Below are positions 18,905-26,573 of a stretch of 54,766 bases of DNA, one piece after another. Under the pieces are notes generated by a model that saw only the letters and a program-made list of their open reading frames with translations, made no database searches and was not told the DNA's origin. Position 1 is the stretch's first letter, and each line of letters begins with the position of its first letter. Origin of the DNA: Lamprobacter modestohalophilus (GTDB taxonomy: Bacteria > Pseudomonadota > Gammaproteobacteria > Chromatiales > Chromatiaceae); assembly GCF_016583905.1 (NCBI RefSeq), contig NZ_NRRY01000033.1, forward strand, positions 1-54,766, given 5' to 3'. The position numbers and the translations under genes were made by a program.

Positions 18905-19828
18905 ATGGAAAAAGCAACGCTGATCGTTGACGAGGCCAAGGCACACCTGCGCTTGCAATCGGATGTGGTGATCTTGGAACAGCCAGATCAGCGGGTCCAG
19001 CGGATTGGTATCGGAGCGCTTAAACAGATCGTCCTATGCGAGGACGTCTGGTTGTCGAGTTGGTTTTTGAATAAGATGCTGGCAGCAGGTGTTAGCTTGG
19101 TGATTTTACCGAAGCGCGCACGGGATGGCGCCCGGCATCTGCTGCCGCAGCCGGAGGGTGCCTTGGCGCTGCGCATTGCGCAGTATGGGCGATTTCTCGA
19201 TTCGGGGCAGCGCTTGGCAATTGCCCAAGCGATTGTCATCGCCAAGATCGAGGCGCAGGAGGAGTGTCTGCTCAATCATGGATTGGCAGTGCCGCTGGAG
19301 CGCTTCGTACACAGTGCGCGTCAGAGCCGCGATATCGCAACACTGATGGGCGTTGAGGGTGCGGCTACCGCGCGGTATTTCAAAGCCTGGGGTGGTTTGC
19401 TTGATGCGAGTTGGGGGTTTCAAGGGCGCAATCGACGCCCGCCGCGCGATCCAGTCAATTCGCTGATGTCCTTGAGTTACACGATGGCTGGTCATGCCCT
19501 GGGACGTTTGGCGGCGCGAGCGGGATTTGAGACAACGCTCGGGTTCTTGCATGCGCCGGCATCCGGACGGACGAGTCTGGCGCTGGATCTGATTGAGCCA
19601 CTGCGGCCTTGGGTGGATGAGTTTGTGCTGACACTTTGTTCGGGTGAAACACTGAAGATAGATGATTTTAATCAAGATGAGGTCAATGGCTGCCGCTTAA
19701 GCAAAGCTGGATCGCGGGTGTTTTTTCATCGCTGGTTCTCGCAGGCAGAAACCTGGTTCGAGCAGCAGGGGCGACTAAAACTGGAGCAATTGCGCGCAGC
19801 GCTTGGCGTGACCGAACTGGTGGCGTAA
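18905..19828 (+). CDS. cas1: Cas1 integrase
   Basis: A 307-residue Cas1, the spacer integrase. The C-terminal helical domain shows the metal ligands in their usual contexts: Glu in LMGVEGAATARYF, His in TLGFLHAPASGRTSLALDL, and the downstream Asp in the same stretch followed by IEPLRPWVDE. The ATG at 18905 follows a GGAGGG site at a suitable distance. A TTG start at 18896 overlapping the cas2 stop is possible and adds three residues. It is the third gene of the RT-cas2-cas1 operon and converges on cas6. No RT or Cas6 domain is fused to it. Confidence 0.95.
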   Translation: MEKATLIVDEAKAHLRLQSDVVILEQPDQRVQRIGIGALKQIVLCEDVWLSSWFLNKMLAAGVSLVILPKRARDGARHLLPQPEGALALRIAQYGRFLDSGQRLAIAQAIVIAKIEAQEECLLNHGLAVPLERFVHSARQSRDIATLMGVEGAATARYFKAWGGLLDASWGFQGRNRRPPRDPVNSLMSLSYTMAGHALGRLAARAGFETTLGFLHAPASGRTSLALDLIEPLRPWVDEFVLTLCSGETLKIDDFNQDEVNGCRLSKAGSRVFFHRWFSQAETWFEQQGRLKLEQLRAALGVTELVA

Positions 19829-19855
19829 CAACGGGCCTTTGCGGGCCTATTTGCC
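19829..19855. terminator. Short hairpin between convergent cas1 and cas6
   Basis: The 27-bp gap between the cas1 and cas6 stop codons contains two GGCC blocks around TTTGCG, able to form a short stem in either direction, followed by ATTTG on the plus strand. The stem is only about four or five pairs and the T-run is poor, so this is a weak terminator call. Confidence 0.3.
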
Positions 19856-20803
19856 TTACCTTAGCCGATATTGGCCAAGCCCAATGGTGCTTGATGCGCC
19901 GAGGTGCAGCCACTGTCCGAGCCACAGCCAGGGCCAGATGCGTTCGAGCACCGGCCCTTGGAGCCGTAAGGTGCCAGTGATGCCGCCGAGTTTCATGGCT
20001 TCGCGCTGGCGATTGGAATAGTGGCTGGTGTCGCGCCAGGCCAGTTGCGCTTGGGTGATCAGGCTATCGGCCTCGGCGAGCCAGTGCTCGGGCGCAGGTG
20101 GTCGCGGCAGGGACTCCAGTAGGGTGGCGCAGGCCTCCATGCGGCGCGCTAGGGTGATGAGCAGATCGCGGGCGCCAAAGGCGTCGGCCTTCACTAGGCG
20201 GCCGCGAAATTTAAGCCGCAGCGGGGTGATGAAATCAAGCACCGCACTCGATGGTGGCGCAGGGATGGCGATGGGCGCGAGCGTCAGTGGTGGGTAGCAG
20301 GATTCCAGGCTTCCAAAGCGAAGCTGCTCAAAGCCGGTCAGGGCGTGCCAGCGATCATGATGTGCGTCGGTCTGCGCGCGCACCTCGACCAGCCGCAGCC
20401 GGGCGCGTTGAGTTTGACCCAATCCCTGAGTTGCTAACGCCTGGAAGCTGTCAAGTAGCAGCGGCAACCATTGGTTGAGCCAGCCAAACACCACCATGTC
20501 AAGCGATAGCGGTACGCCGGGCGGGAAGTAACCGCTGCTGGCGTGCGGCTCGAAGACAAAGGGGCGTACGGCGGCGGCTTCGTCCTCAGCGTCGAAGAGG
20601 GGGGGGTAGGGGCAGCCGGGACGGTCGGTGCAGGCGTTACACTGGCCATGGGCCTGAGTGCAGGCGCTTGCTTTGAGGGCATGGCCAAAGGCACCACGCC
20701 AAGCCGAGCCTGGATAGTCGGGCAGGCTCAGGGGATCGAGGGTTTCGAAGATCAGGCGGTAGCGGATGAGTTCGATGGGCAGCGCGGTGATCATGAACTT
20801 CAC
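19856..20803 (-). CDS. cas6: Cas6 pre-crRNA endoribonuclease
   Basis: A 315-residue Cas6-group RAMP nuclease that should cut the 36-nt repeat and leave the 8-nt GAAAC-ending handle. Seen: an N-terminal strand (LIRYRLIFE), YPGSAWRGAFGHALK (about 30-44), four cysteines spaced as in a Zn-binding insert (C-x6-C-x2-C-x5-C near 48-64), and the C-terminal Gly-rich loop (GASSTIGLGQYR). The GTG at 20803 overlaps the CHAT gene stop as GTGA. An ATG three codons in is the alternative. It is the last gene of the operon carrying the sigma-like and CHAT genes, not part of the cas10 operon, so crRNA maturation is co-expressed with the regulatory module. Confidence 0.88.
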   Translation of the reverse strand: MKFMITALPIELIRYRLIFETLDPLSLPDYPGSAWRGAFGHALKASACTQAHGQCNACTDRPGCPYPPLFDAEDEAAAVRPFVFEPHASSGYFPPGVPLSLDMVVFGWLNQWLPLLLDSFQALATQGLGQTQRARLRLVEVRAQTDAHHDRWHALTGFEQLRFGSLESCYPPLTLAPIAIPAPPSSAVLDFITPLRLKFRGRLVKADAFGARDLLITLARRMEACATLLESLPRPPAPEHWLAEADSLITQAQLAWRDTSHYSNRQREAMKLGGITGTLRLQGPVLERIWPWLWLGQWLHLGASSTIGLGQYRLR

Positions 20804-23061
20804 AGTGGAAGCAGTCCAGCATCAATCAGCTGTTTCGGCGTGACGGCTTGGCCAAGCGGAAGCACTGATTGCTCGAATGCCGCGCGGTCTTTGATCAGTT
20901 GCGACCAGTCCTTTAGCTCACCATCACCCAGCCAGTCAGGGAAGCGAAGCGGCGTCTCTGTCGTGCGTTGTGCCTGGACGCGCCGGAGCATGTTGGCGGC
21001 TTCAGAGGATCTTCCTAGCAGGGCATTGAGGGCGGTCAACTCCAAAAAATACCGCTCCTTCTCCAAGGCGACGACAACCGTGTCCCACGAGGGCAGCGAA
21101 TCTGGCAGGTCAATCCCGTCGCGACGGCTGAGATGCAAGAAGGCGAGGATGAAGCCCGGCGGTCCGGGGTCGCCCATGATGAACTGTTTGTGCAACAGTT
21201 CCACAAATCCGAAGAGAAAATCGCACGCCTCCTGGCTGCCTGCTCGCCATGCCCAGGCGGCGTAGGCTCGCATCAGATAGATCTGGTCTTCGTTGCCGGG
21301 GCCAAAACCCTGTTGCAGGATGTTCGCGTTCACAAGCAAGTCGCGCACCTCGGCCGCGAGGGGGAGCGATGCTTCAGGGTCATGCCAAGCACCAATATAG
21401 AGCAGCCACGCCAGTTCACGATGTCCATTCTCTTGCAGTCGTCGGCTTTCCTCGCGCTTGATGTGGTAGATGGCCTCTGCGCGTTGCGGCTTGCCTTGCC
21501 GCAGGGCAATACGCGCCGCGCGATCCCGGAGTTTGTGTTGTTCCGCCTGCGCTTCTTCGTCAACGCGTTGCGCTAGGCAGTCCTCCAACTGTTGCACCAA
21601 GATCGCCGCCGGGTCGGGCAGGTTAACATCCACGAGCAATCCGATGAGGTGCCCAATGAGTCCGGCGGCGCGGGTACACAAACTCTCCGGCCTGAGCGCC
21701 GACAGCCCTTTGGCGATGTCTTGCAGAGAGAGGGCGTAACGTCCATGACGGTAGGCGAGTTTGGCCCAGTAGTGATAGGCTGGGGCTGGCATGTCGACCT
21801 GAGCGCGTTCGAGGGTGCGGCGAGCCTGTTCGAGTCTCTGGATCTGGCGGTGATCGTAAGCCTCGGCAAAATGAGCCTCCAAGGCTTTCACCCAGACCTG
21901 TGACAGTAACCAGCAACGGTCGCTCTGGCGTTGCAATTGAGCGAATAGCCATCGTTCGGCCTGCTCGTCTAAGTAGCCGACGTTGAGGCGTTCCCGAAGC
22001 GCTTTTTCAGCCTTGTCTAGGGGATGGTCGGCCTGAAAACAGCGCAGTGTCAGCCGATTCAGCAAGACGCGTAGGGCTTCCTCGTCGTGATCGCGCGAGG
22101 CGTTCGCCAAGGTTTGGTCATCGCATTCCTCAAGCCGAGGGGTATCAGCCATGCGCAAGTCGGCGCGACCCATCAACTGCATCAGGCGCGCACCGCGACC
22201 GGAAGTGGTCTCCGCCGCGCTTTGCAGGTCGAGCAGAACGGCGCCGATTTGCTCGCCAGCCTGCCATGCGGGTAAGAGCGCAGCGAGAAAACGACCGGCT
22301 GCTTCAGGACAGGGACGGCCCAAGGGTGCTAAGCAGGTTTGTGCACCGGCAGAGAGCAGCCTGGGCGCATCCCAGACTAGGTTGCCCTCGTCGTTGCCGC
22401 AGGCGAGCAGGATGACCAAGGGGGGTAAGCCGCGGTGCGTCGGCAGTGTCCAACTTCTGCCATCGGGCAAGCGGAAGGGCTGTTGTGTCAACGACTCGGT
22501 GCCGTGCGAGACGACAACCAAGGCGCCCAGTTCGGCGACATCGGCTTTTTCAAGGAAATAACGGACCGCCGTGTATCCGTCGATGATTTGCGCGATGCCT
22601 TGAGGCAGAGACTGCGTGGGTTGAATCGGCTCATCAGCCGATAGCAGGTTCAGCACGACGATCGACCGGCTTGGATGGATCGGTGGCCGTGGTTGCGTCT
22701 CCTTAGCCGCATAACGTTCCACCAAGAGGGTGCCGAACAGCGGGTTGCCGCCAGCGTGCATCCTTTCGTAAGGACATTGCTGCCAGAGAACGTCCAGCGC
22801 TTCGCTGAGATGCAAACGCAGTGGATGCCCCTGACTGAGCAAGTCAGCCAGACGCTCGCCGAGCGGTTCGGCGAGCGCATACCGGAGGTTCGAACACTTG
22901 CGATGATCACGCAGGGCGCGAACGCTCTCGGTGCTGTGCGATGCGAAGGGGCCAGTCAGGTTGAGGAATTCGGTGTGGTTGGGCGTCCACCAGCGCACAC
23001 CGTCGGCTTCTGGCCAGATCCAGGCCTCTTCGATCAGGTTGTTATTGGGGAGCACGGACAC
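20800..23061 (-). CDS. CHAT (caspase-like) protease with C-terminal TPR-like repeats
   Basis: A 753-residue protein with a CHAT peptidase domain near the N-terminus (about 130-310). It shows the catalytic pair: His186 in LVVVSHGTES and Cys221 in VILLACGNDEGN. Residues 1-120 form an unassigned lead domain. From about 330 to 740 the chain is helical with TPR-like periodicity (for example YHYWAKLAYRHGRYALSLQD and LRDRAARIALRQGKPQRAEA). In Csx29 of type III-E the order is reversed (TPR first, CHAT last), and no SAVED or CARF sensor is visible here, so it is neither Csx29 nor SAVED-CHAT. The GTG start lies 20 bp inside the upstream gene, and its stop overlaps cas6. I infer a protease switched on by the type III complex or its messenger, acting on a neighbour protein. 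Confidence 0.82.
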   Translation of the reverse strand: MSVLPNNNLIEEAWIWPEADGVRWWTPNHTEFLNLTGPFASHSTESVRALRDHRKCSNLRYALAEPLGERLADLLSQGHPLRLHLSEALDVLWQQCPYERMHAGGNPLFGTLLVERYAAKETQPRPPIHPSRSIVVLNLLSADEPIQPTQSLPQGIAQIIDGYTAVRYFLEKADVAELGALVVVSHGTESLTQQPFRLPDGRSWTLPTHRGLPPLVILLACGNDEGNLVWDAPRLLSAGAQTCLAPLGRPCPEAAGRFLAALLPAWQAGEQIGAVLLDLQSAAETTSGRGARLMQLMGRADLRMADTPRLEECDDQTLANASRDHDEEALRVLLNRLTLRCFQADHPLDKAEKALRERLNVGYLDEQAERWLFAQLQRQSDRCWLLSQVWVKALEAHFAEAYDHRQIQRLEQARRTLERAQVDMPAPAYHYWAKLAYRHGRYALSLQDIAKGLSALRPESLCTRAAGLIGHLIGLLVDVNLPDPAAILVQQLEDCLAQRVDEEAQAEQHKLRDRAARIALRQGKPQRAEAIYHIKREESRRLQENGHRELAWLLYIGAWHDPEASLPLAAEVRDLLVNANILQQGFGPGNEDQIYLMRAYAAWAWRAGSQEACDFLFGFVELLHKQFIMGDPGPPGFILAFLHLSRRDGIDLPDSLPSWDTVVVALEKERYFLELTALNALLGRSSEAANMLRRVQAQRTTETPLRFPDWLGDGELKDWSQLIKDRAAFEQSVLPLGQAVTPKQLIDAGLLPL

Positions 23062-24286
23062 GACTCAACTCGACAAAAAAGAGGACTTGATCGTTGTCAT
23101 CGCGAATGAAAAACGTCCAGTCTTGGTCGGCACCGACAAACAAATCGACCTCTGGGTGATCCGCGTTCAGCAAGGTCTGCTGTCTCACCTGGTCACCCCG
23201 TGCAATGCCAACGCTCAGGGGTTCCTCTTGCACGCGTGTCAGGTGGATCTGAACCGCGTCTCCTTCATTCGAGGTAAGCAGGCGAAACTCGACCAGATCG
23301 CCAAGGCGCTGCGCCTGTTCGCTGGCAACGTCTCTGCCGTTGTCTGATGGCGCTTGATCGCTGAGCGCTGCCACGGGAACCGGCATCAGCGACAGGTCGG
23401 CGGCCTGCGCGGCGGCCTTGAACGCATTCAGCAGGGTTTCCCACCAAGGCTGGGCTTGGGATGCGGCGCGTTGCTCAAGGGCGTTCTGTGCCATGGCGCG
23501 CAGAAAACCGGCGGCCTCAAAGTAGAGTTCCTGATAGCGCCATCGCGGATCGGTCGCGTCACCCAAAGGGCTGCCCGTCAACACGAGATGACCCGCCGAG
23601 GTGGTGCGTTGCACCAAGGTTCCCGGCGCCGCCTTGCTGAGGTCTGGCTGCTCACCGCCAAGATCGTTGGCTAGTGCCCGCACAGCCGCCAGTCGGTCCG
23701 GCGAGAGCTGACCCAGTGCGGCACTGATGGCCGGCACATAGAGGTGAACCGGATTCCAGGTCTGAACCATGGCCGCAAGCGGTTCATAGGGCTGATCGCT
23801 ATCCTCGAGCAGCAGATCCCAGTGTCCCGCATAGTCCATTTCGCTTGCCATCAGCCAGCCATACCAAATGTCCCTGTGCTCGGTCGGTTCCGATAGCAAC
23901 GCAAAGAATGGGCGTGACATATCCCAATCCAAAGGGCCATGCGGCCCCATCGCTTGATCGATCCGCACGATCAATCCAGGTTGGGGCGTGGTGGGCAAGC
24001 GGAGGTTTTGTGCGTCGATGCGATGCTGTACTAGTTCAGCAAGCCGAGGCGGTAACGGAACTGGTGCGATCACCTCGGGCGCCTGATCGGCCTCGGATGC
24101 CTGATCTGAGGTCTGCATCTCCTGCAGCGCTTGCTGATAGCGTTGTACGCCGGCGTCCGTTGCCAGCGCTTCGCGCTGCTCAGGGGGCAGCGAAAGATCA
24201 TCATCAAGGTAGCGTTGTACCAGGGCCTCAGAGGGATCAAACAGGTTTGCTTCGATCGTGGTGAGAGACGGTGAGAGCCCGCGCAT
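23042..24286 (-). CDS. Unknown 414-aa protein between sigma-like and CHAT genes (candidate protease substrate/anti-sigma)
   Basis: I do not recognise the family. The ATG at 24286 has GAGGAG 8 nt upstream. The longer open frame lacks a site. Visible parts: an acidic N-terminal segment (residues 1-90, rich in Glu/Gln/Pro), a central conserved-looking region with FWALLSEP-like start (RPFFALLSEPTEHRDIWYG), WDLLLEDSDQPYEP and MVQTWNPVHLYVP (about 125-190), a helical stretch to about 300, a low-complexity linker, and a beta-rich C-terminus ending in strands WTFFIRDD and QVLFFVELSR. The linker between central and C-terminal parts would suit proteolysis. Position between a sigma-like gene and a CHAT protease suggests it plays the role of Csx30 or PCi (protease-cleaved sigma inhibitor). 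That is inference from gene order only. Confidence 0.6.
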   Translation of the reverse strand: MRGLSPSLTTIEANLFDPSEALVQRYLDDDLSLPPEQREALATDAGVQRYQQALQEMQTSDQASEADQAPEVIAPVPLPPRLAELVQHRIDAQNLRLPTTPQPGLIVRIDQAMGPHGPLDWDMSRPFFALLSEPTEHRDIWYGWLMASEMDYAGHWDLLLEDSDQPYEPLAAMVQTWNPVHLYVPAISAALGQLSPDRLAAVRALANDLGGEQPDLSKAAPGTLVQRTTSAGHLVLTGSPLGDATDPRWRYQELYFEAAGFLRAMAQNALEQRAASQAQPWWETLLNAFKAAAQAADLSLMPVPVAALSDQAPSDNGRDVASEQAQRLGDLVEFRLLTSNEGDAVQIHLTRVQEEPLSVGIARGDQVRQQTLLNADHPEVDLFVGADQDWTFFIRDDNDQVLFFVELSRVRAPQ

Positions 24287-24358
24287 GTGATGTACTCCTC
24301 GCGCCTTGCGCCGAAGACGCCTCATGGGTGCCGGCACTGGGCGTGTATCAGTTTTATT

Positions 24359-24377
24359 GATCGAACGACATTCGATC
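24359..24377. promoter_or_regulatory. Perfect 7-bp inverted repeat, operator-like
   Basis: GATCGAA and TTCGATC flank a 5-bp CGACA centre in the 139-bp gap between the sigma-like gene and the 414-aa gene. It lies about 75 bp before the ATG at 24286. There is no T-run, so it is not a terminator. An AT-rich stretch follows on the minus strand. It may be an operator for an internal promoter driving the 414-aa, CHAT and cas6 genes. Confidence 0.4.
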
Positions 24378-24425
24378 ATGTTGTAAAAACAGCCAAGGCT
24401 GATGCGCGATCCGTGCAAGACGCGA

Positions 24426-25331
24426 TCAGCATGGCTCCTGACTGTTCAACGCAACCAGGCAGAGAATTTTCAACGCCAGGGACATTTCTTCCAGATGCTC
24501 GGGGTCGACTGGAATGCCGAGAGTCTGCAGCCACTGGCCCCGATAACTGGCGCGGAAGGCGTCGAGCGCGGCATCTTGGGTTTTTGGGACGGTGATGCCG
24601 ATCTTGATCGCGCGGTTGTGATAAGAGCGGATGCCGTGCTTGCGCGCGAGGGCGCTCAGAGGGATCGCATCCGCTGGGTCGGGACACTGGTGACAGCGCA
24701 AGTAGAGCCGAATCCAGGTGCTTTCTTCAGCGAGTGCTGACCAAGTTCCCTGTCCGTTAAGGAAGTCTTGGGCCTCGCGCGTGATGTCCGCAAGCTCGAC
24801 CCCGAGGAGTTGTGCGACATGGTCGCGTATCTGCGTGGCTTGTGCGCCCGCATCTTCGTTTGATAGTAGGGAACCAAGCTGATCCTCAACCAATTCATGG
24901 AGACCCTGGGTGAGTGGGTTGCCATCGATTGAGTCTTGGCCTGCGGATTGACTCAGAACTTTTTGATGGAGCTCGGCGAGCGTTTCACTTGGGTTTTCAT
25001 CCTCGCTGGTTGGATGCACGCGATGCTTCAGGTATCCATCCCGCTTTCGGCTCAGGAGGTAATTTGTGTAGAACGTAGACAAGGCACCCGCGTGATCAAC
25101 ACTGGTCTGACGATCCGAGAGCGCGAAGACCTTGTCTTGGAAGAAGTCCTGGACCGCCTCATCGGGGGTCATGGCCAGCGTTGCGACGATATTGCGACAC
25201 TTTGGCCTTAGGGCGTGGCAGATGATTGAGTAAAGCGTTTCCCATTCAGTTGCCGACAGGGTTGCGCGTCGGTTCCATAGGTCACTGAGTTGGCGGTCGA
25301 CTGTATCGTTATGAGGCGTGTTCGCGGTCAC
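24426..25331 (-). CDS. Sigma70-like (ECF-type) factor linked to CRISPR operon
   Basis: About 301 residues. The N-terminal half looks like sigma region 2: helices around WETLYSIICHALRPKCRNI, then the acidic motif PDEAVQDFFQDKVFAL (58-73) and a helix GALSTFYTNYLLSRKRD (84-100) matching the 2.3/2.4 position. A divergent linker follows. Residues 225-252 (IPLSALARKHGI then SYHNRAIKIGITVPK) read as the region 4 helix-turn-helix. The C-terminal 50 residues are extra. The GTG at 25331 is preferred: GGAGG lies 7 nt before it, while the ATG at 25337 is only 1 nt from that site. The frame overlaps the 129-aa gene. By analogy with CASP-sigma of type III-E it may redirect RNA polymerase after release from an inhibitor. 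The call is by eye. Confidence 0.65.
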   Translation of the reverse strand: MTANTPHNDTVDRQLSDLWNRRATLSATEWETLYSIICHALRPKCRNIVATLAMTPDEAVQDFFQDKVFALSDRQTSVDHAGALSTFYTNYLLSRKRDGYLKHRVHPTSEDENPSETLAELHQKVLSQSAGQDSIDGNPLTQGLHELVEDQLGSLLSNEDAGAQATQIRDHVAQLLGVELADITREAQDFLNGQGTWSALAEESTWIRLYLRCHQCPDPADAIPLSALARKHGIRSYHNRAIKIGITVPKTQDAALDAFRASYRGQWLQTLGIPVDPEHLEEMSLALKILCLVALNSQEPC

Positions 25332-25717
25332 GAGCATCCCTCCTGGGCGCGCTTCCAGTTAGCAATGGCGAGGCGAGTGGGGTGATCAAGGATGCCGAGC
25401 TCTATCAATGCGTCCTGAGAGACCGCCTCAACGCGCGGGCAAAGGTAGCTGTCGCGTTCATCCTGATGGGGCCGTTTGAGGAAACATTTTCCGTGAGGGA
25501 TGCAGAAAAAATCCGCATGCCGCTTCGTTGTCGCAGGAAACAGATAGGTGCGTGAACCGAGCCTTGCCCACGAAATCGCTACGCGCCATTCCGATGGGGT
25601 GCGCCGATTGCGACCGAAGACCAACGCTGATTGCTGAACGAGATAGCAGGTTCCTTGCGCGAAATCTGCTTGTGGGGTGTGCGCCTGAGGTCTTGGGCGC
25701 CGCTGGTACAGATGCAT
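25328..25717 (-). CDS. Unknown 129-aa first gene of the sigma/CHAT/cas6 operon
   Basis: Not recognised with confidence. It has a strong AAGGAG site 9 nt before ATG, and its stop overlaps the sigma-like start, so it is a real operon member. After a 25-residue basic lead, the chain has a beta strand GTCYLVQQSALVFGRN, then EWRVAISWARLGSRTYLFPATT, split here by a Gly turn, then DSYLCPRVEAVSQDALIELGIL and a final helix. Short strands around LFPATT and the final Leu-Gly-x-Leu pattern faintly resemble the PemK/MazF barrel. I would not assign it without structure comparison. In type III-E loci an extra small gene (csx31) accompanies the sigma factor and may be its counterpart. Confidence 0.5.
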   Translation of the reverse strand: MHLYQRRPRPQAHTPQADFAQGTCYLVQQSALVFGRNRRTPSEWRVAISWARLGSRTYLFPATTKRHADFFCIPHGKCFLKRPHQDERDSYLCPRVEAVSQDALIELGILDHPTRLAIANWKRAQEGCS

Positions 25718-25900
25718 CGATAGCGTCTCCTTCTGTCTCGCCAGGGCGATCGTGCCTGGCCACCCTGCGTAGGTGTTGGGATTCTAGCACCTCCGAGTGC
25801 CGAATCAGGAGCGCGGCAACGCAACGCTGAAAATCCCTCCGAAGGGTGCGTTGACACTGGCAGAGACCAGATTCGCGCCACCGCCCCCGGAGGATTTCCC
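25718..25900. promoter_or_regulatory. Divergent intergenic region with repeat-like segment
   Basis: A 183-bp gap between the leftward sigma/CHAT/cas6 operon and the rightward Gly-zipper gene, so it should hold promoters both ways. On the minus strand a TAGAAT (25783-25788) is a plausible -10 for the operon. Around 25784-25821 the plus strand shows CGAG, a 2-nt insertion, CCGAATCAG, GCG and AAC in the same order as the crRNA-sense CRISPR repeat, a possible degenerate repeat. The right side has GGAGG 9 nt before the ATG at 25901. Confidence 0.4.
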
Positions 25901-26530
25901 ATGACCGCAAGCACTCAGCCTTCCGCCCGTGCCATTCGTCCCGTTCACGCTCTTCCGTTTGTCGCGGTGCTCGCCAGTGCCAGTGCGCTGTGCTGTGTCA
26001 GCGCCAGTGCGGAGGCAGGCGGGTTCCGGAGTCATCGAGCTGACGCCGCACTCGAAGCCGCTCAGCTCATCGCGCCCCCATCAGCTGCTGCTGCGCTTGA
26101 GGTGGTTGACACCGTTAGGGACACGGCCGCAACGGCGGCGGGTGCGACCACGGCGGCCTCGGTGGCGGGTGGTTCTGGCCCGGTCATTCTGAGCAAGCTT
26201 GCCGCAGCCGGTGGGCCTGTCACTGCGGGTGCGCTTTCCGGGTTCGGTGTTGCTGGTCTGCAGAACAAGTATCTCTATTCGGACTGCGACAACGTTGATG
26301 CCTGCGATGCGGCGGCGATTGCCGGCTATGCAGGAGCAGGTGCGGGTGTTGCCGGGGCGGCGGCTCTGGGGGCGACCTATGGGGTCGGGGCCTCTGGATT
26401 GGCCGCCATTGGCGGCATGGTCGGTGGCGGGATGGCTGTGGGAGCTGCGGGTCTGATTGCGCTGCCGGCATTGGGTGCGGTGGCGATCGGCGCCGGCGTC
26501 TATGGCATTGCTTCGCTGTTCAGCGACTGA
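25901..26530 (+). CDS. Exported or membrane protein rich in Gly/Ala zippers
   Basis: A 209-residue protein of unknown family. Residues 1-40 form a signal-like segment: basic start, hydrophobic core (LPFVAVLASASALCCVSASA) and AEA/G cleavage-like site. The rest is Ala/Gly-rich, with a short Cys-containing acidic loop (YSDCDNVDACDAA) between two long stretches of GxxxG-type glycine zippers (about 75-125 and 145-205) that can insert into membranes. GGAGG precedes the ATG. The next gene, an exported nuclease-like protein, begins 43 bp downstream in the same direction. The pair could be an effector and its partner, or unrelated envelope proteins. There is no catalytic motif. Confidence 0.55.
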   Translation: MTASTQPSARAIRPVHALPFVAVLASASALCCVSASAEAGGFRSHRADAALEAAQLIAPPSAAAALEVVDTVRDTAATAAGATTAASVAGGSGPVILSKLAAAGGPVTAGALSGFGVAGLQNKYLYSDCDNVDACDAAAIAGYAGAGAGVAGAAALGATYGVGASGLAAIGGMVGGGMAVGAAGLIALPALGAVAIGAGVYGIASLFSD

Positions 26531-26573
26531 GAGGTTTTCGATGCTCGAAGTTCCATCGCGGAGGAGGCTTGCC

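Noticed and set aside
20543-21265. 240-codon plus-strand frame antisense to cas6 and the CHAT gene
   Set aside because: It lies fully opposite two well-supported genes and has no motif.
20800-23061. Calling the CHAT protein Csx29 or SAVED-CHAT
   Set aside because: Domain order is CHAT then helical repeats (Csx29 is the reverse), and no SAVED sensor is visible.
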